DNA from: Gambelia wislizenii
Taxonomy: Eukaryota; Chordata; Lepidosauria; Squamata; Crotaphytidae
Direction of reading: 5' to 3'
NCBI GenBank assembly: GCA_030847615.1
Contig: JAUMIR010000012.1
Coordinates: 2,535,501 to 2,599,500, forward strand
Length of the DNA: 64,000 bases
The notes under the pieces were generated by a model, which saw only the letters and a program-made list of their open reading frames with translations, had not been told where the DNA came from and searched no databases. This document shows, piece after piece, positions 11,058 through 20,955 of this stretch (position 1 is its first letter; each line of letters opens with the position of its first letter). The position numbers and the translations under genes were made by a program.

Positions 11058-13117
11058 GCCGTTAATTGCAACCAGCTTGGATCTGGGTGGAGGATCGGTC
11101 CCTGACTCAGTAGGTCGGGTCTCTGTGGTAGACGCCAGTGGTCCTGAACGCTCATGTTCGTCAACTCGGAGAACCAGGGACGTCTGGGCCAGTGAGGTGC
11201 TATGAGGACCACTTGTGCCTTCTCCTGGCGAATCTTCCGGCAGACTTTCCCTATGAGGGGAAGTGGGGGGAATAGGTATAGGAGGCCGGACGGCCAAGGG
11301 GATCGCAGGGCGTCCGTGCCTTCGGCGTTGTGGTGATAGAACCTGGAAAAGAACCTGTCCAGCTTGGCGTTCGATCTTGTTGCGAACATGTCCACCTCCA
11401 GTCGACCAAACTTGGCCTGGAGCTGGTGAAATACGTTGTCGTTCAGTTCCCATTCTCCAGGGAGAACTGAGTACCTGCTCAGGTAGTCCGCTTGCTGATT
11501 GCGTTCCCCTTGTAGGTACTGAGCCGTGAGAGACTGCACCGTCCTTTCGGCCCAGAGGAAGATGAGGTCCGCTTCCTGCTGTAGGGACCGGGATCTCGAA
11601 CCTCCTTGTTTCGCTATGTACGACCGGGCTGTGGTGTTGTCCGTCATCACCATGACGTGTTGCCCTTCCAGGATTGGGGTGAAGTGTTGCAGGGCCAACC
11701 GAGCTGCGCGTAGTTCCAGCCAGTTGATGCTGTGTGTCTTTTCTTGTGGGCTCCAAACCCCCTGTGTCAGCTGTCCCTGACAATGTGCCCCCCAACCCCG
11801 TAGGCTCGCATCGGAGGTAACCAGGATCGCTTGGGGTGAAGTGAAGAGAGATCCCCTGCTGATTGTTGTCGCCTGGGACCACCAGGCCAGAGAGTCCTTC
11901 ACGTGCTGTGGGAGAAGGAGGAGTGGGGACTTCCTCAATGCAATCTCTTTTTGGTAGGGCATCAGGAAGTTCTGCAGGGGCCTGGAGTGGAATCGCGCCC
12001 ACGGGATGACCCCAAAGGCCGAGATCATAAGGCCGAGGAGTCTGGCCAGTAGGGACAGTGGTACCCTCCTTAGGGAACGCACTGCACGGGCTTCCCGTAA
12101 GAGGACCTCCTGTCGCTCCCTGGACAGGGTGATCTTGGTGCGAAGAGTGTCTATTTCCACTCCCAGGTGGACGATGTTGCGGGCCGGAAAGAGGTTGCTC
12201 TTCTTGAAGTTTACCAGGAAACCGTGAGCCTGCAGGTAGTGAATTGTCGTCTGTAGGTCTCTCCCTGCCTTGTCCGAGGAGGATGCACGGAGCAGAATAT
12301 CGTCCAGATATGGGTATAGGTGTATTCCCTGTGCCCTTAGATTGGCGATTAGGATGATCAGAACCTTGGTGAAGACCCTTGGCGCTGAGGCCAGACCAAA
12401 AGGGAAGGCCCTGAACTGGAAGTGTTGATCCCCGAAGACGAAGCGGAGATATTGTCGGCTGTCCTCGTGGATCATGATGTGCATATATGCATCTGAGAGG
12501 TCGAGAGAAGCTAAGAAGTCTCCTGGTTGGAGCGCCTCCCTTATGGAAGCAAGTGTCTCCATACGGAACTTTCTGTATGTAATGTGTCTGTTGGTGTATT
12601 TTAGGTCCAAGATGGACCTTTGACTGCCGTCCTTCTTGGGCACTGTGAAGAAGAAGGAGTACACCCCTGAGAAACGTTGAGAGGCTGGTACCTCCTCTAC
12701 GGCGGCTATGTCCCTCAAGTGTTTTATGGCTACTTCGAGGTCTTTTGCCTTCTTTAAGTCTCTGGGAATTGGGGCTGGGATGAATCTGCCCCTTGGCCTT
12801 GAATCGAACTCGATTTTGTACCCGTGGGTGATCGTTGAGACGACCCACCTGTCCGTTGTCGAGTTCAACCAAGGCCCGAGGAACAGACTGAGACGGCCGC
12901 CCACTGGGGGCGACCCCGAGTCAGGCCTGTTGTCGTGAGCCGCCTCGCTGCGAGTTGGAGCCTCCCCTTCTGTTGCCGTTAGACTGTGATCCGGTATTCT
13001 GTCTGATGACATAGTTTGGCCTAACCCAGGGTGGGCGAAAGGAGTTGTAGTTTCGCTGTTTTCCGAATCCCCTAGAGGGACGAAAAGGACGGGGGGACTG
13101 GAAGGGGCGCCGGCCAC
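11033..13117 (-). CDS. DIRS reverse transcriptase / RNase H / methyltransferase-like polyprotein
   Basis: 694 codons, intact. The RT domain spans about residues 110-330, with motif A SLDLSDAY (204-211), FGLASAPRVFTK (240-251) and the active-site box YLDD (270-273). RNase H follows with D436 (VTSDAS), E468 (NWLELR), D493 (MTDNTT) and D544 (QQADYLSR). The C-terminal 130 residues (VDMFATR, LLYLFPPLP, APHWPRRPWFS, LTAWRLKGK) match the Dam-methyltransferase-like domain that follows RNase H in DIRS elements. It overlaps gag by about 197 bp at its start and the recombinase by 25 bp at its end. Whether translation begins at this ATG or by frameshift from gag is not visible. Confidence 0.93.
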   Translation of the reverse strand: MAGAPSSPPVLFVPLGDSENSETTTPFAHPGLGQTMSSDRIPDHSLTATEGEAPTRSEAAHDNRPDSGSPPVGGRLSLFLGPWLNSTTDRWVVSTITHGYKIEFDSRPRGRFIPAPIPRDLKKAKDLEVAIKHLRDIAAVEEVPASQRFSGVYSFFFTVPKKDGSQRSILDLKYTNRHITYRKFRMETLASIREALQPGDFLASLDLSDAYMHIMIHEDSRQYLRFVFGDQHFQFRAFPFGLASAPRVFTKVLIILIANLRAQGIHLYPYLDDILLRASSSDKAGRDLQTTIHYLQAHGFLVNFKKSNLFPARNIVHLGVEIDTLRTKITLSRERQEVLLREARAVRSLRRVPLSLLARLLGLMISAFGVIPWARFHSRPLQNFLMPYQKEIALRKSPLLLLPQHVKDSLAWWSQATTISRGSLFTSPQAILVTSDASLRGWGAHCQGQLTQGVWSPQEKTHSINWLELRAARLALQHFTPILEGQHVMVMTDNTTARSYIAKQGGSRSRSLQQEADLIFLWAERTVQSLTAQYLQGERNQQADYLSRYSVLPGEWELNDNVFHQLQAKFGRLEVDMFATRSNAKLDRFFSRFYHHNAEGTDALRSPWPSGLLYLFPPLPLIGKVCRKIRQEKAQVVLIAPHWPRRPWFSELTNMSVQDHWRLPQRPDLLSQGPILHPDPSWLQLTAWRLKGKP

Positions 13118-15527
13118 TCTTCTTGTCAGGCTTCTTGAGCGTAGAGGGCATAGCCAGCTTCTTGTCCTTCGTCTCGACGAGGATGCCCTTCAGAGCTTCC
13201 TCCCCAAACAACTTGAGGCCCTTAAACGCGGACGATGCTAATGCAGCTCTGGTTGGAGTGTCAACTTGCCAGTGTTTTAGCCACACGGACCTCCTGGCCA
13301 GGGTGAGGGCTCCGATCGCGCGGGCGGAAAAGATCATCGCGTCCTGCGCTGCGTCTGCGATAAAGAAAAGAGTACGAAGGAACCTGAGCAGGGTCCTGTG
13401 CAGGTCACTTGGGTCGAGCTCCTGGAACTCCATGAGCTCCTGCAGCCAAACAATTGCCGCCCTAGAAAAAAGAGATATAGCCAAGGTGGATCTGACCCCG
13501 CAGGCTGCAGAATCGTGGGCCTTCTTGATGGCTGCATCGGTTCTCTTCTCGTCTGGGTCCCGGAGGGAGCCTTCCCCCTCTTTGGGAGCCAGACAATGAG
13601 AAACAAGAGACGCGACCGGATTGTCAACCACCGGGGGCTTCAGTAGATCAAGGAAGCGTTGGCTGGTGTTGTAGTATTTCTGTGCTACAGTGGTACCCCG
13701 CCTTCCCATAGACGGTTTGTCCCATTCGTTGGTTACCAGGGACCAAAAGGTCTCTGGGAAGGGAAGCTCCGGCTTCTTCGGGCGAGAGGTGCGCATGACT
13801 GCTGCCACCTTCTCGTTAGACGAGGATGTGGACAGAGACTGGTCCGTGTCCCCGGGCGTAATCTCTAGGGTTGTCATCATCTTGTTAAGGAGAGGGATGT
13901 ACCACTCTCCTTGGAAGAGGCGGTCCGATTGATCTGGGTCCGCCTGCTCGGAATCAGTGATTTCGCCTTCCTCCTTGCCGGAGCCTAGCGCATCGTCGTG
14001 TGCCTTGGAACCCCTGACAACATCCAAAAGTGCGTTCTCCTCATCCGAGGGTGGCAAGGACTCTTCGGAGGAATGGGCGGAACGTGGTTCCTTCCTCTTC
14101 TTGGCCGGGGCGCCAACTTCCTGCGCGCCGGTCCTGACTTCGATGTGCTTAGTTTTAGCTTTCGCCTTACCCGGGCCCTTAGACTGGCGTTGCTGCGTGC
14201 TGCTGCTCCGGTCCTTGGGAGGAGCCCCCAAGGCTGCAGTGCTAGTGTTGTGCCCGTCAGGCAGGTCATCGTCCGAAAGCAAGGCCTTCGAGAGGAGATC
14301 TAAGGCCGCCTTGATGGCGCCTTTGCGCCTCTTTCGTCCGCCCTGTTGCGAGGGCCCATTCTCCTTGACCTTGGGCGCCTGAGCAGCAACCCACTCAATA
14401 TCTGATTCCTCCCCGCTCGAGGGATCAAAGAACACTGGGATCCCGTGGTGGCTCGCAGTATTAAGGACCATAGGGGCCTGAAAACCCTGGGCCTGGTAGG
14501 CCGGGGCCTGGTAGGCCGGGGCCTGGTAGGCTGGGGCCTGGAACCCTGCGGGTTGGATAGGATGAGGGTGGGGAGCAGGCAGAAAATAGGCCGGGGCCTG
14601 GCTACCTGTGCCCATGGCCTGGTTGACCAGCCCTTGTTGAGGGAAGGCCTGGAGTGCCACTGGCTGCTGGGCCTGGTTGGCTGGCACCTGCTGGGGCAGG
14701 ACCTGTAGCAGGCCAGGCTGCTGGGCCTGATGGAGTGGGGCTTGGACTTGCAGGGTGGCGGGTTGGGAGGGCAGGGTGTGGTGAGCCGCAGCCTGCGTTG
14801 TCTGGGGCTGAGGAGGGGGGGCTTGGGGGTTTACGGATTGTGTCCTCCCCTCGGCGCTTGAAACTTCTTGGGGGGTGCTCAACTGGACTGGAGTTGGGCC
14901 CCCTTCCGCAGAAGCACCTGTCTCAGGCGGGGGTTCGGCGCCACTCGGTGGATCCCCCCCTCCCGCGGCAATGGTGATAGATGGAGCAGTTTCCATGGGG
15001 GGCAGTGGGTCCCCGGATCCCCCCTTTCCCTCCTGTGCCCCGCTTGGCCTCCATGGTGGCAAGAAGCGCGCCGTCCCCAAGAGGAGGGAGGGCACGATAC
15101 GTGGGGGCAAGGGCGGCTCTTCCTCGCTCCCCCCAAGGGTCCCCGTTACCTTGGTGGGGGCTCCTACCCCCGTCCATGTCTGGCAGCAGGGTCCCGGAGC
15201 ATGCCAAGCACTCCAGAGGGGCGGAGGAGAGATCGCGGCCCCGGTGGAGTCTTCAGGCGCCGGCTTCTTCTTCTGGTGCGCCGGTCTCTTCCGCGGCTTG
15301 AGAGCCGCCTGGCCCTCCGGGGCCTTCCCGGCCGTGATGGCCTGGTGGGCCCTCCGGGCCGCGTCCCTCTGGGGGACGCCCGGCAGGGAGCCGGCAGCGG
15401 CAGCAATGGCGACCGCGGCTCCCGATCCGGCGATGGCCGTCGGTCCGGAGCGGCCGTGGTCGGAGGCCGCATCCCCGACCGCTCCGGAGCTGGTTCCCGC
15501 CGACGAGGGGTCTTCCTGGGCTTGCAT
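12921..15527 (-). CDS. DIRS gag-like ORF1
   Basis: 868 codons from the ATG at 15527, the first ORF of the element. It is assigned as the structural protein by position and composition, because no catalytic motif is seen. The N-terminal third is Ala/Pro-rich. The middle is Pro/Gln-rich, with three near-tandem QAPAY units encoded near 14490-14550. Next comes a charged segment rich in KRRK, SSEESLPPSDEE and GEEGEITDSE. A more ordered part (about residues 555-800) contains LPFPETFWSLVTNEW and SRAAIVWLQELMEF. The C-terminus is basic and aromatic (PFRPSRGFGKQRNYNSFR), a plausible nucleic-acid binding tail. The frame is intact. Confidence 0.85.
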   Translation of the reverse strand: MQAQEDPSSAGTSSGAVGDAASDHGRSGPTAIAGSGAAVAIAAAAGSLPGVPQRDAARRAHQAITAGKAPEGQAALKPRKRPAHQKKKPAPEDSTGAAISPPPLWSAWHAPGPCCQTWTGVGAPTKVTGTLGGSEEEPPLPPRIVPSLLLGTARFLPPWRPSGAQEGKGGSGDPLPPMETAPSITIAAGGGDPPSGAEPPPETGASAEGGPTPVQLSTPQEVSSAEGRTQSVNPQAPPPQPQTTQAAAHHTLPSQPATLQVQAPLHQAQQPGLLQVLPQQVPANQAQQPVALQAFPQQGLVNQAMGTGSQAPAYFLPAPHPHPIQPAGFQAPAYQAPAYQAPAYQAQGFQAPMVLNTASHHGIPVFFDPSSGEESDIEWVAAQAPKVKENGPSQQGGRKRRKGAIKAALDLLSKALLSDDDLPDGHNTSTAALGAPPKDRSSSTQQRQSKGPGKAKAKTKHIEVRTGAQEVGAPAKKRKEPRSAHSSEESLPPSDEENALLDVVRGSKAHDDALGSGKEEGEITDSEQADPDQSDRLFQGEWYIPLLNKMMTTLEITPGDTDQSLSTSSSNEKVAAVMRTSRPKKPELPFPETFWSLVTNEWDKPSMGRRGTTVAQKYYNTSQRFLDLLKPPVVDNPVASLVSHCLAPKEGEGSLRDPDEKRTDAAIKKAHDSAACGVRSTLAISLFSRAAIVWLQELMEFQELDPSDLHRTLLRFLRTLFFIADAAQDAMIFSARAIGALTLARRSVWLKHWQVDTPTRAALASSAFKGLKLFGEEALKGILVETKDKKLAMPSTLKKPDKKSGRRPFQSPRPFRPSRGFGKQRNYNSFRPPWVRPNYVIRQNTGSQSNGNRRGGSNSQRGGSRQQA

Positions 15528-15786
15528 GCTAGCCCACAGTGAATAAAAAGGCAGAGAAAGGGAGAGGAGGAAGTCCCGGACGCTAGGAGGAAGAAGGGTT
15601 TTTTTTTTTTTTTTTTTTTAAAAGGCGGGAAATTCAAAAGGCGCAGAAAGGCGTCTCTAGCACTGATCAGTGTCTAGAGAGAAAGGCAAGAGATTAGAGA
15701 GAAAAAGAATTAAAGGATTAAGGTAAAAGCAGATGAAAAGGACAGAGGAGATTTCTCAGCTACCTACTGGGCGAAGCAGGAAGTTA
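15528..15786 (-). other. DIRS 5' leader
   Basis: This stretch lies between gag and the right terminal repeat. It holds a run of 18-19 T at about 15600-15619 (A in the element sense) and purine-rich DNA. Promoter elements are not recognised. Confidence 0.6.
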
Positions 15787-15919
15787 GAACTGGCCTCGTG
15801 GCTCCAGGATGGAGGAGATGAAGACAAAGAAATTTGAATATGAAGAGGCTTGATGTAACTTCCTGCTACACCTGGGCGGTGACTGACGAAACCCAGATGT
15901 AAAGGACCCGCATCACCCC
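15787..15919 (-). repeat. DIRS right inverted terminal repeat core
   Basis: The reverse complement of 9599-9731, identical by eye over 133 bp. About 13 bp (15920-15932, CCCTC plus AGAGAAT) follow to the right junction. Confidence 0.92.
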
Positions 15920-16049
15920 TCCCTCAGAGAATTCTAAGTACTTCACCCTAAATTGCAAATCCCACAAGATTTCCCACAAGATTTTACAGCATGGAAGTTA
16001 ACATGGAACCAAAGCGCTATAACTGTGTAGTAGTGTGAAAAGGCCTTCA

Positions 16050-17511
16050 GAGAAAGGCAAATGGATTCCATCCTGCCATGAATTTCACAGCTTTCTAGGG
16101 GAGCATAAAGGCTGGAGCTGATCCAAGACATCTGGCAGCCTGAGGAAGACCAGTAAATGCAACTTCTACCCACCCAAGTCAAAGTGCATAGTATCCAAAG
16201 CCAACCAAGTTATTTTGGCACCTGGGGCAAAGGGAATACAGCCAAATGTGTCACCTGAGACAGAGGGTGGACTAGATGGCCCTTGAGGCCCCTTCCAACT
16301 CATTTTCTGGTTTTAAGAGTCTGAGAACCTCTTCCCTCCCCGCACAGTAAAAATAGGGTCACCAACGATTAACAACAGGCTGCCCTTTCATGACACCCAA
16401 ATCCTGTTGCCTGAGGCAGCAGCCTCACTCTGCCTAATGCTGGGGCCTGCCTGACTAAAAGCAGACCAGATTCTTCAAAGATTGCTCCTGGCAAACAGTA
16501 GGCTGCAGTTTTCTGTGCCTAGGCAAATGTGACCATGCAGACATTCTCACAGAGGCAGGTAAGGTTAATACAGACAGCGTCTGAACCTGACCTGCCCCAT
16601 CCTTAGTCTGACACAAAGGTAGAAAACCTAGTGATTTCTGCATAGTTGTTAATGTTAACATTTGCATCACTGACCTTCTTCAAAGAATGATATTGTTTCT
16701 GAACATGGCAATGTTATGGAAGTGGGTTACGCTTGAAGAGACTTGCCCAAGATTGGCCCACATCCAAACCCAACACTGTAGCGCAGCTTTCCTATACGTG
16801 GTGCCCTCCAGATATGTTGGGAGTACAGGAAACTGTGAGAGCCATAGTCCAACACATCCAAAGGGCAATGTATTGGGGAAGGCCAGGCTAGCCACTACAC
16901 CAAACTGACTTACAAAGTGGGCACTTGTGGAATATGTAAACCAGGCGTAGCAATTGTGCAGCCTTCCAGAACTTGCTGGACTACAACCCTAGCAACAACA
17001 AAAAAAGCCAGTGCTTGGGAGTTGCAGTACAACAACATCTGGGGGGGGGGTGCATGTCTCCCGCCCACATAAAGCATGACTGGGCAACCTGAGAGGGTCT
17101 AGGAGCCAATATGACACACACAGAGCCAATATTTAGCAAGTAAAATGAAACCTACTACCCTCTGCTTTAAAACTGAGTTGTCTTTGAATCTCAGGGTGTT
17201 CTAGGAAACACAGTCATTCTGTTTGGCCTCATCATCTGCATTCATGAATCAAGTGGGCAATCCCACAGCAGGCTCTATTGTTCACTGTGGCTGCAGATTT
17301 CAAACTAGCATAGCTACTCATGCCATCTCTTAGGGAAGTTCTTCTGTCATTACTAATCTTTTACTGAGAAATTCCAGCTAAGTCTCCAGGGGATCTTCAC
17401 ACACCCTACCAGTGCGAAACACATTGGCCAAAGCAGCAAAAATTGTATCAAGCAACATCTGCACTGGACCTGCTGCCCACCACAGGATGCTCAATTGAAA
17501 ATCCCCCAGTA
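16050..17511. other. No gene; decayed repeat fragments
   Basis: 16262-16312 is a short CR1 3' fragment (+) with GTGGACTAGATGGCCC and CTTCCAACTC. 16775-16900 and 16940-17055 are hAT-like MITE fragments with GCCCTCCAGATATGTTGG and CCAACACATCC phrases. No exon is recognised. Confidence 0.45.
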
Positions 17512-17750
17512 CAGTAGGACCCCTGTATCCACTGATTCATTATCCACGGTTTCAGTTTCAGCACAGCTACCATAGAGTCTTCCTAGAAAAGTGTCCTCTC
17601 TAGCCATTTTCTAGGTCCTCCAAGGCAACTCTATGGTATTTAAACTGGAAGCCCCATTATTTTCAATGGCATTCACTATTATCAATGGCTTTCATTATCC
17701 ACAGTGAGGCCTCGAACCAATCCCCCGTGAATATGGGGGTCCTACTGTAG
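17512..17750. mobile_element. Tigger/mariner-like MITE
   Basis: The terminal inverted repeats read TACAGTAGGACCCCTGTATCC at the left and ATGGGGGTCCTACTGTA at the right, with TA at both ends as in TA-targeting Tc1/mariner transposons. It is non-coding. The copy at 60.82-61.10 kb is related. Confidence 0.75.
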
Positions 17751-17970
17751 TCCATTCCTGCACTGCCACTGGTGAGGGATAATGGGATTTGCAGTCCAAC
17801 AACATCTAGAGCATTCCATGAATCCTACCTCTGGCCTACACAGTGGCAACTGTCTATTTCGAAGAACGTTAATATCCAAATTCACTTGGTGGGAAAGTGT
17901 GGCATAACTTTGCTGTTGAAACCATTCTATGCCTTCCATTACACTCTAACTTATGCAACAGTCTCCTCAA

Positions 17971-18115
17971 GCTTTCTTGGCAAGATTTATTATTCAAAGG
18001 GGCTGTGCCATTGCCTTCCTCTGACGTTAACAGAGTGGGACTTGCTAAAAATCACCCAATGGGTTTCATGCTGAGTAGGGTTTACACCTTGTCTCCCAGA
18101 ATCTTAGTCCAACAC
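17971..18115 (-). mobile_element. tRNA-derived SINE (family A), partial
   Basis: On the minus strand it carries the family A body: CATTGCCTTCCTCTGA, CACCCAATGGGTTTCATG and TTAGTCCAACAC. The head is degraded. Confidence 0.65.
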
Positions 18116-18139
18116 AAAAAACATTACAGCACACTTAAA

Positions 18140-18310
18140 AAAAAACAAAACAGGTTTTTGAGGTTTGCCTGTACTTTCCTCTGAGGCCGAGAGAGTGTGC
18201 CTTGGGCAAAGTCACCCAGTGGGTTTCCATGGGCGAGAGGGGATTCGAACCTTGTTCTGCTAAAGTCCTAGTCCAACACTCTAACCACTATATTAACACT
18301 GGCTTTCTAT
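18140..18310 (-). mobile_element. tRNA-derived SINE (family A), partial
   Basis: A second family A copy in the same orientation lies directly beside the previous one, with GATTCGAACCTTG (inverted B box), AGTCCAACACTCTAACCAC and CACTGGCTTTC (inverted head). Confidence 0.75.
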
Positions 18311-19047
18311 AGCAAGGCTTTTTCAAGGATGCTGTAAACACCGTAAGAGCAAAGTTGCATGCACTACATACCCCAGTGAAAAAAATAGCCATACTGCCAT
18401 TAGATGCCTCCCACAGAAGCCTGTCAAGGCTCCAGCCCTAAAAGTGGCTTATGTCATAAAGCAACGTGTTTTTAATAGGTTTTCGGAGATCATAGGAGAC
18501 AGATGACATCCACATCAGCAAACCAACCAACCTCATGGAGCATGGACAACTGAAGGAACCAAATCAGCAATCGGATACAGAAATCTATCCAGTTTCTATT
18601 GCACTGCCAGCAAACAAAAATATAAATATAATAGTATCCCTACATGCTGCAGACACCCCCAAAATATTCATGTCTGCAAGTCACTACTCAAAAATCCATC
18701 TGCCTAGTTTGGCTGCCTTCCTTTGATCCCCGGTCTACGTCACCAGTGCTCTGCATGAAAATTACATGGAAGACATCTGTTAAAATCAGAAGGATTTAAG
18801 GTAATCTGAGAACATGTCAGTAAATAACTTTGCTGGAGAATACTTCCATTTCAATGAGGAATCTGCTTCAAGCTGCCAGCCCTACACATATTCATCTGGG
18901 AGTAAACCCCATGTAACTCAACAGGGATTACTTCTGAAATATGGGTCACATTGGAATGTTAAGAAACAATTATCATTACAGAATGTGTGTCTGTTTCAAT
19001 TAGTTTCTAATATAACAATCTAGCAGTCTTATGTTTCCAGAAAATTG
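18311..19047. other. No gene seen
   Basis: No exon, RNA gene or clear repeat is recognised. Confidence 0.35.
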
Positions 19048-19275
19048 GTCACTGTCATTGTTCGCTTTCAAGTCCTATCCGCCTTACGGCGACCCGAAAG
19101 CAACCCTATCATGGGGTTGGCTTGGCAAGATTGATTCAGAGGAGGTTTGCCACTGCCTTCCTGAGGCTAAGAGAGTGCCCAAAAACACCCAGGGGGTTTC
19201 CAAGACTGGGCAGGGATTTGAATCCCAGTCTCTCAGAGTCATAGTTAAACTACTACACCACCCTGGCTCTCCAGA
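19048..19275 (-). mobile_element. tRNA-derived SINE (family A)
   Basis: Near full length on minus. It contains TTCAAGTCCTATCCGCCTTACGG (tail), CACTGCCTTCCTGAGGCTAAG (body), GATTTGAATCCCAG (B box) and CTACACCACCCTGGCTCT (head). Confidence 0.8.
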
Positions 19276-20422
19276 AAATTTATCATAAAAATAGTGGCTG
19301 CTGTACAGAAAATAAAGACATTCCTCGTTTACCTTTGCCATTAAAAAACACACACACATACAAAATACCACTCATATATGCAGCAGCCATGAAATTAAAG
19401 CTACAGAGTGGCACTTCCATGCATAAATATCATATTTTTATGTTCACAACCATTCCACAGAAGTAACACATGTCCTATGAATAATTAATCACAGCCACCA
19501 CCCATTTTTGATGAAATTTACTCCCTTCTGAAGCAAACAAAAACCTTCAATTAGATGCAACCCAGAAGTAAGGACAAATACAGTTGGAAAGTTTTCCAAC
19601 CATTAACCAACCATTAGCCAAACAGACACTAATCCTCCTTGCATATCTAAACCCAGAAACTAACCATTCAAATACACAAATTTACATATACTCCCCAACA
19701 GGGGTTCACAGCACATAAACTACACACACACTCCTACCCAGCCATTTTCTGAAGATGCCAGCCATAGATGCAGGCGAAACGTCAGGAATAAACTCTTCCA
19801 GAACACAGCCTCACAGCCCAGAAAAAAAACCAAGGAAAATCTATGGAAGGTTTTAGTTCTGAGCAACCTGCAATCAAATCCTTCACATTAGGTTTGCTCT
19901 CTTTTATTTAGAAGTTGTAGAAAAAGAGAAGGAAAAATACTTTTTAAAAATTGAAAATATGCCACAGATTTTGCCTTGAATGGGATAGAGAAACAGGATG
20001 AAAGAGGTCAGGAAGAAAAGCATACCACAGTTTTAGAAGTTTTACAATGACAGTAACACCAATATTTTTCAAAATTTTCAAAATGACCAGGTGTTGGTTT
20101 TTCCCCATAAGATCATGAGATCACTAAAGGCAGTTTTACACAGATACAGAGCATAACAGCAAATCAGCTATGGTTAGCAAAGGTGCCAGCTAACTTGTAC
20201 AGGTATATCTCAGTTAACAAAGCAGCTATGTTCCTGGACATTGCTTCTTTAACAGACAATTTGGTACCAGAGGCAGGCAGAAATAACATGGAAAAATCAG
20301 GGAAAGGGTCCTACACCACAAAAAAGAAGAGTAGCTCAACATGTTTCAGCAAACTCTTTATCCGAAACTAGCATTACGCACATGAGAAATGAAACAAGCA
20401 GACCAGGTTAGTCTTTTGAACC
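19276..20422. other. No gene; one unclassified repeat fragment
   Basis: 19745-19832 carries GAAGATGCCAGCCATAG, GGCGAAACGTCAGG and CAGCCTCACAGCCC. This phrase recurs at 35.79 (-), 36.12 (+) and 51.15 kb (-). It resembles the 3' region of Penelope-like elements, but the class is not proven. The rest shows no gene. Confidence 0.45.
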
Positions 20423-20633
20423 TTCTAGAGGTGATTTAAGGCTTCTTTCAAAAATGTATCCAGGGATTTATTTATTTTTCTCTCACCAGCCTCCACTTCT
20501 CTTATTGTTTCTGTTTTGGTAGCCAGGTTTGGCTACCAAAACAGAAACAATATGAGAAGTGGAGGCTGGTGAGAGAAAAATAAATAAATCCCTGGCTACA
20601 TTTTTGAAAGAAGCCTTTAAATCATCTCTAGAA
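20423..20633. repeat. Near-perfect 211-bp palindrome (fold-back element)
   Basis: Arms of about 103 bp face each other around a GGTT loop at 20526-20529. The outer ends are TTCTAGAGGTGATTTAAGG and CCTTTAAATCATCTCTAGAA. Only a handful of mismatches and one small indel are visible by eye. No coding frame is present. It is either a very young MITE-like hairpin or a local inverted duplication. Confidence 0.88.
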
Positions 20634-20823
20634 GCAAGCAAGTCTGTGTTGCTCTTTGTAACATGCTGGGGAGTAGTCCATGGGGCATGCTAAACAGCTT
20701 TCCCCTTTTCTCTCTGTTTTGATGTTCATGCATGTTAAGCAAGGGATTATGGAGGTGCTGCTTTTTACCTTGCCTGTTCTAGGCAGGCACACACAGCTAT
20801 AGCAGGATCAGCTAGTTCCAGGG

Positions 20824-20955
20824 CTTTCCAAACTTTGGTCCTCCCAAGTGTTTTGGACTTCAACTCCCAGAAGCCCCAGCCAGCTTGGCCAACAGTCAGG
20901 AATTCTGGGAGCTGATGTCCAAAACATCTGGAGGACCAAAGTTTGGAAACCACTG
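20824..20955. mobile_element. Hairpin MITE (hAT-like)
   Basis: The inverted ends read CTTTCCAAACTTTGGTCCTCC and GGAGGACCAAAGTTTGGAAA. The inner arms are TTTTGGACTTCAACTCCC and GGGAGCTGATGTCCAAAAC. Non-coding. Confidence 0.78.

Larger units (their letters stand above)
9549..15932 (-). mobile_element. Full-length DIRS-type tyrosine-recombinase retrotransposon
   Basis: About 6.4 kb, transcribed leftward. Order from its 5' end: right inverted terminal repeat, gag-like ORF (15527-12921), RT/RNase H/methyltransferase-like ORF (13117-11033), tyrosine recombinase ORF (11057-10005), internal complementary region (9953-9851), left inverted terminal repeat. DIRS elements carry a tyrosine recombinase instead of a DDE integrase and make no ordinary target-site duplication. 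All three frames are uninterrupted, the terminal repeats are identical by eye and CpGs are retained, so insertion was recent. The boundaries are placed at the AGAGAAT shared by both ends. The host site is a hAT-like MITE. Confidence 0.95.
9430..16049. mobile_element. hAT-like palindromic MITE interrupted by the DIRS element
   Basis: The left half (9430-9548) begins CAGGGTCCTTTCACACCAC and includes GGGATCTGTAGTTTGGGG. The right half (15926-16049) contains AATTGCAAATCCCACAAG and ends TAGTGTGAAAAGGCC. Joined, the halves make the same palindrome family as at 4.31 and 45.13 kb. The MITE is therefore older than the DIRS insertion and serves as a clean empty-site reference. Confidence 0.8.

Noticed and set aside
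11058..12872. 955-residue recombinase as a single protein
   Set aside because: Homology begins only after the ATG at 11057; the upstream part lies over the RT ORF in another frame and has no recognisable domain.
14868..15546. Plus-strand open frames of about 223 codons opposite DIRS gag
   Set aside because: They are antisense shadows of a GC-rich, Pro/Ala-coding region and show no domain.
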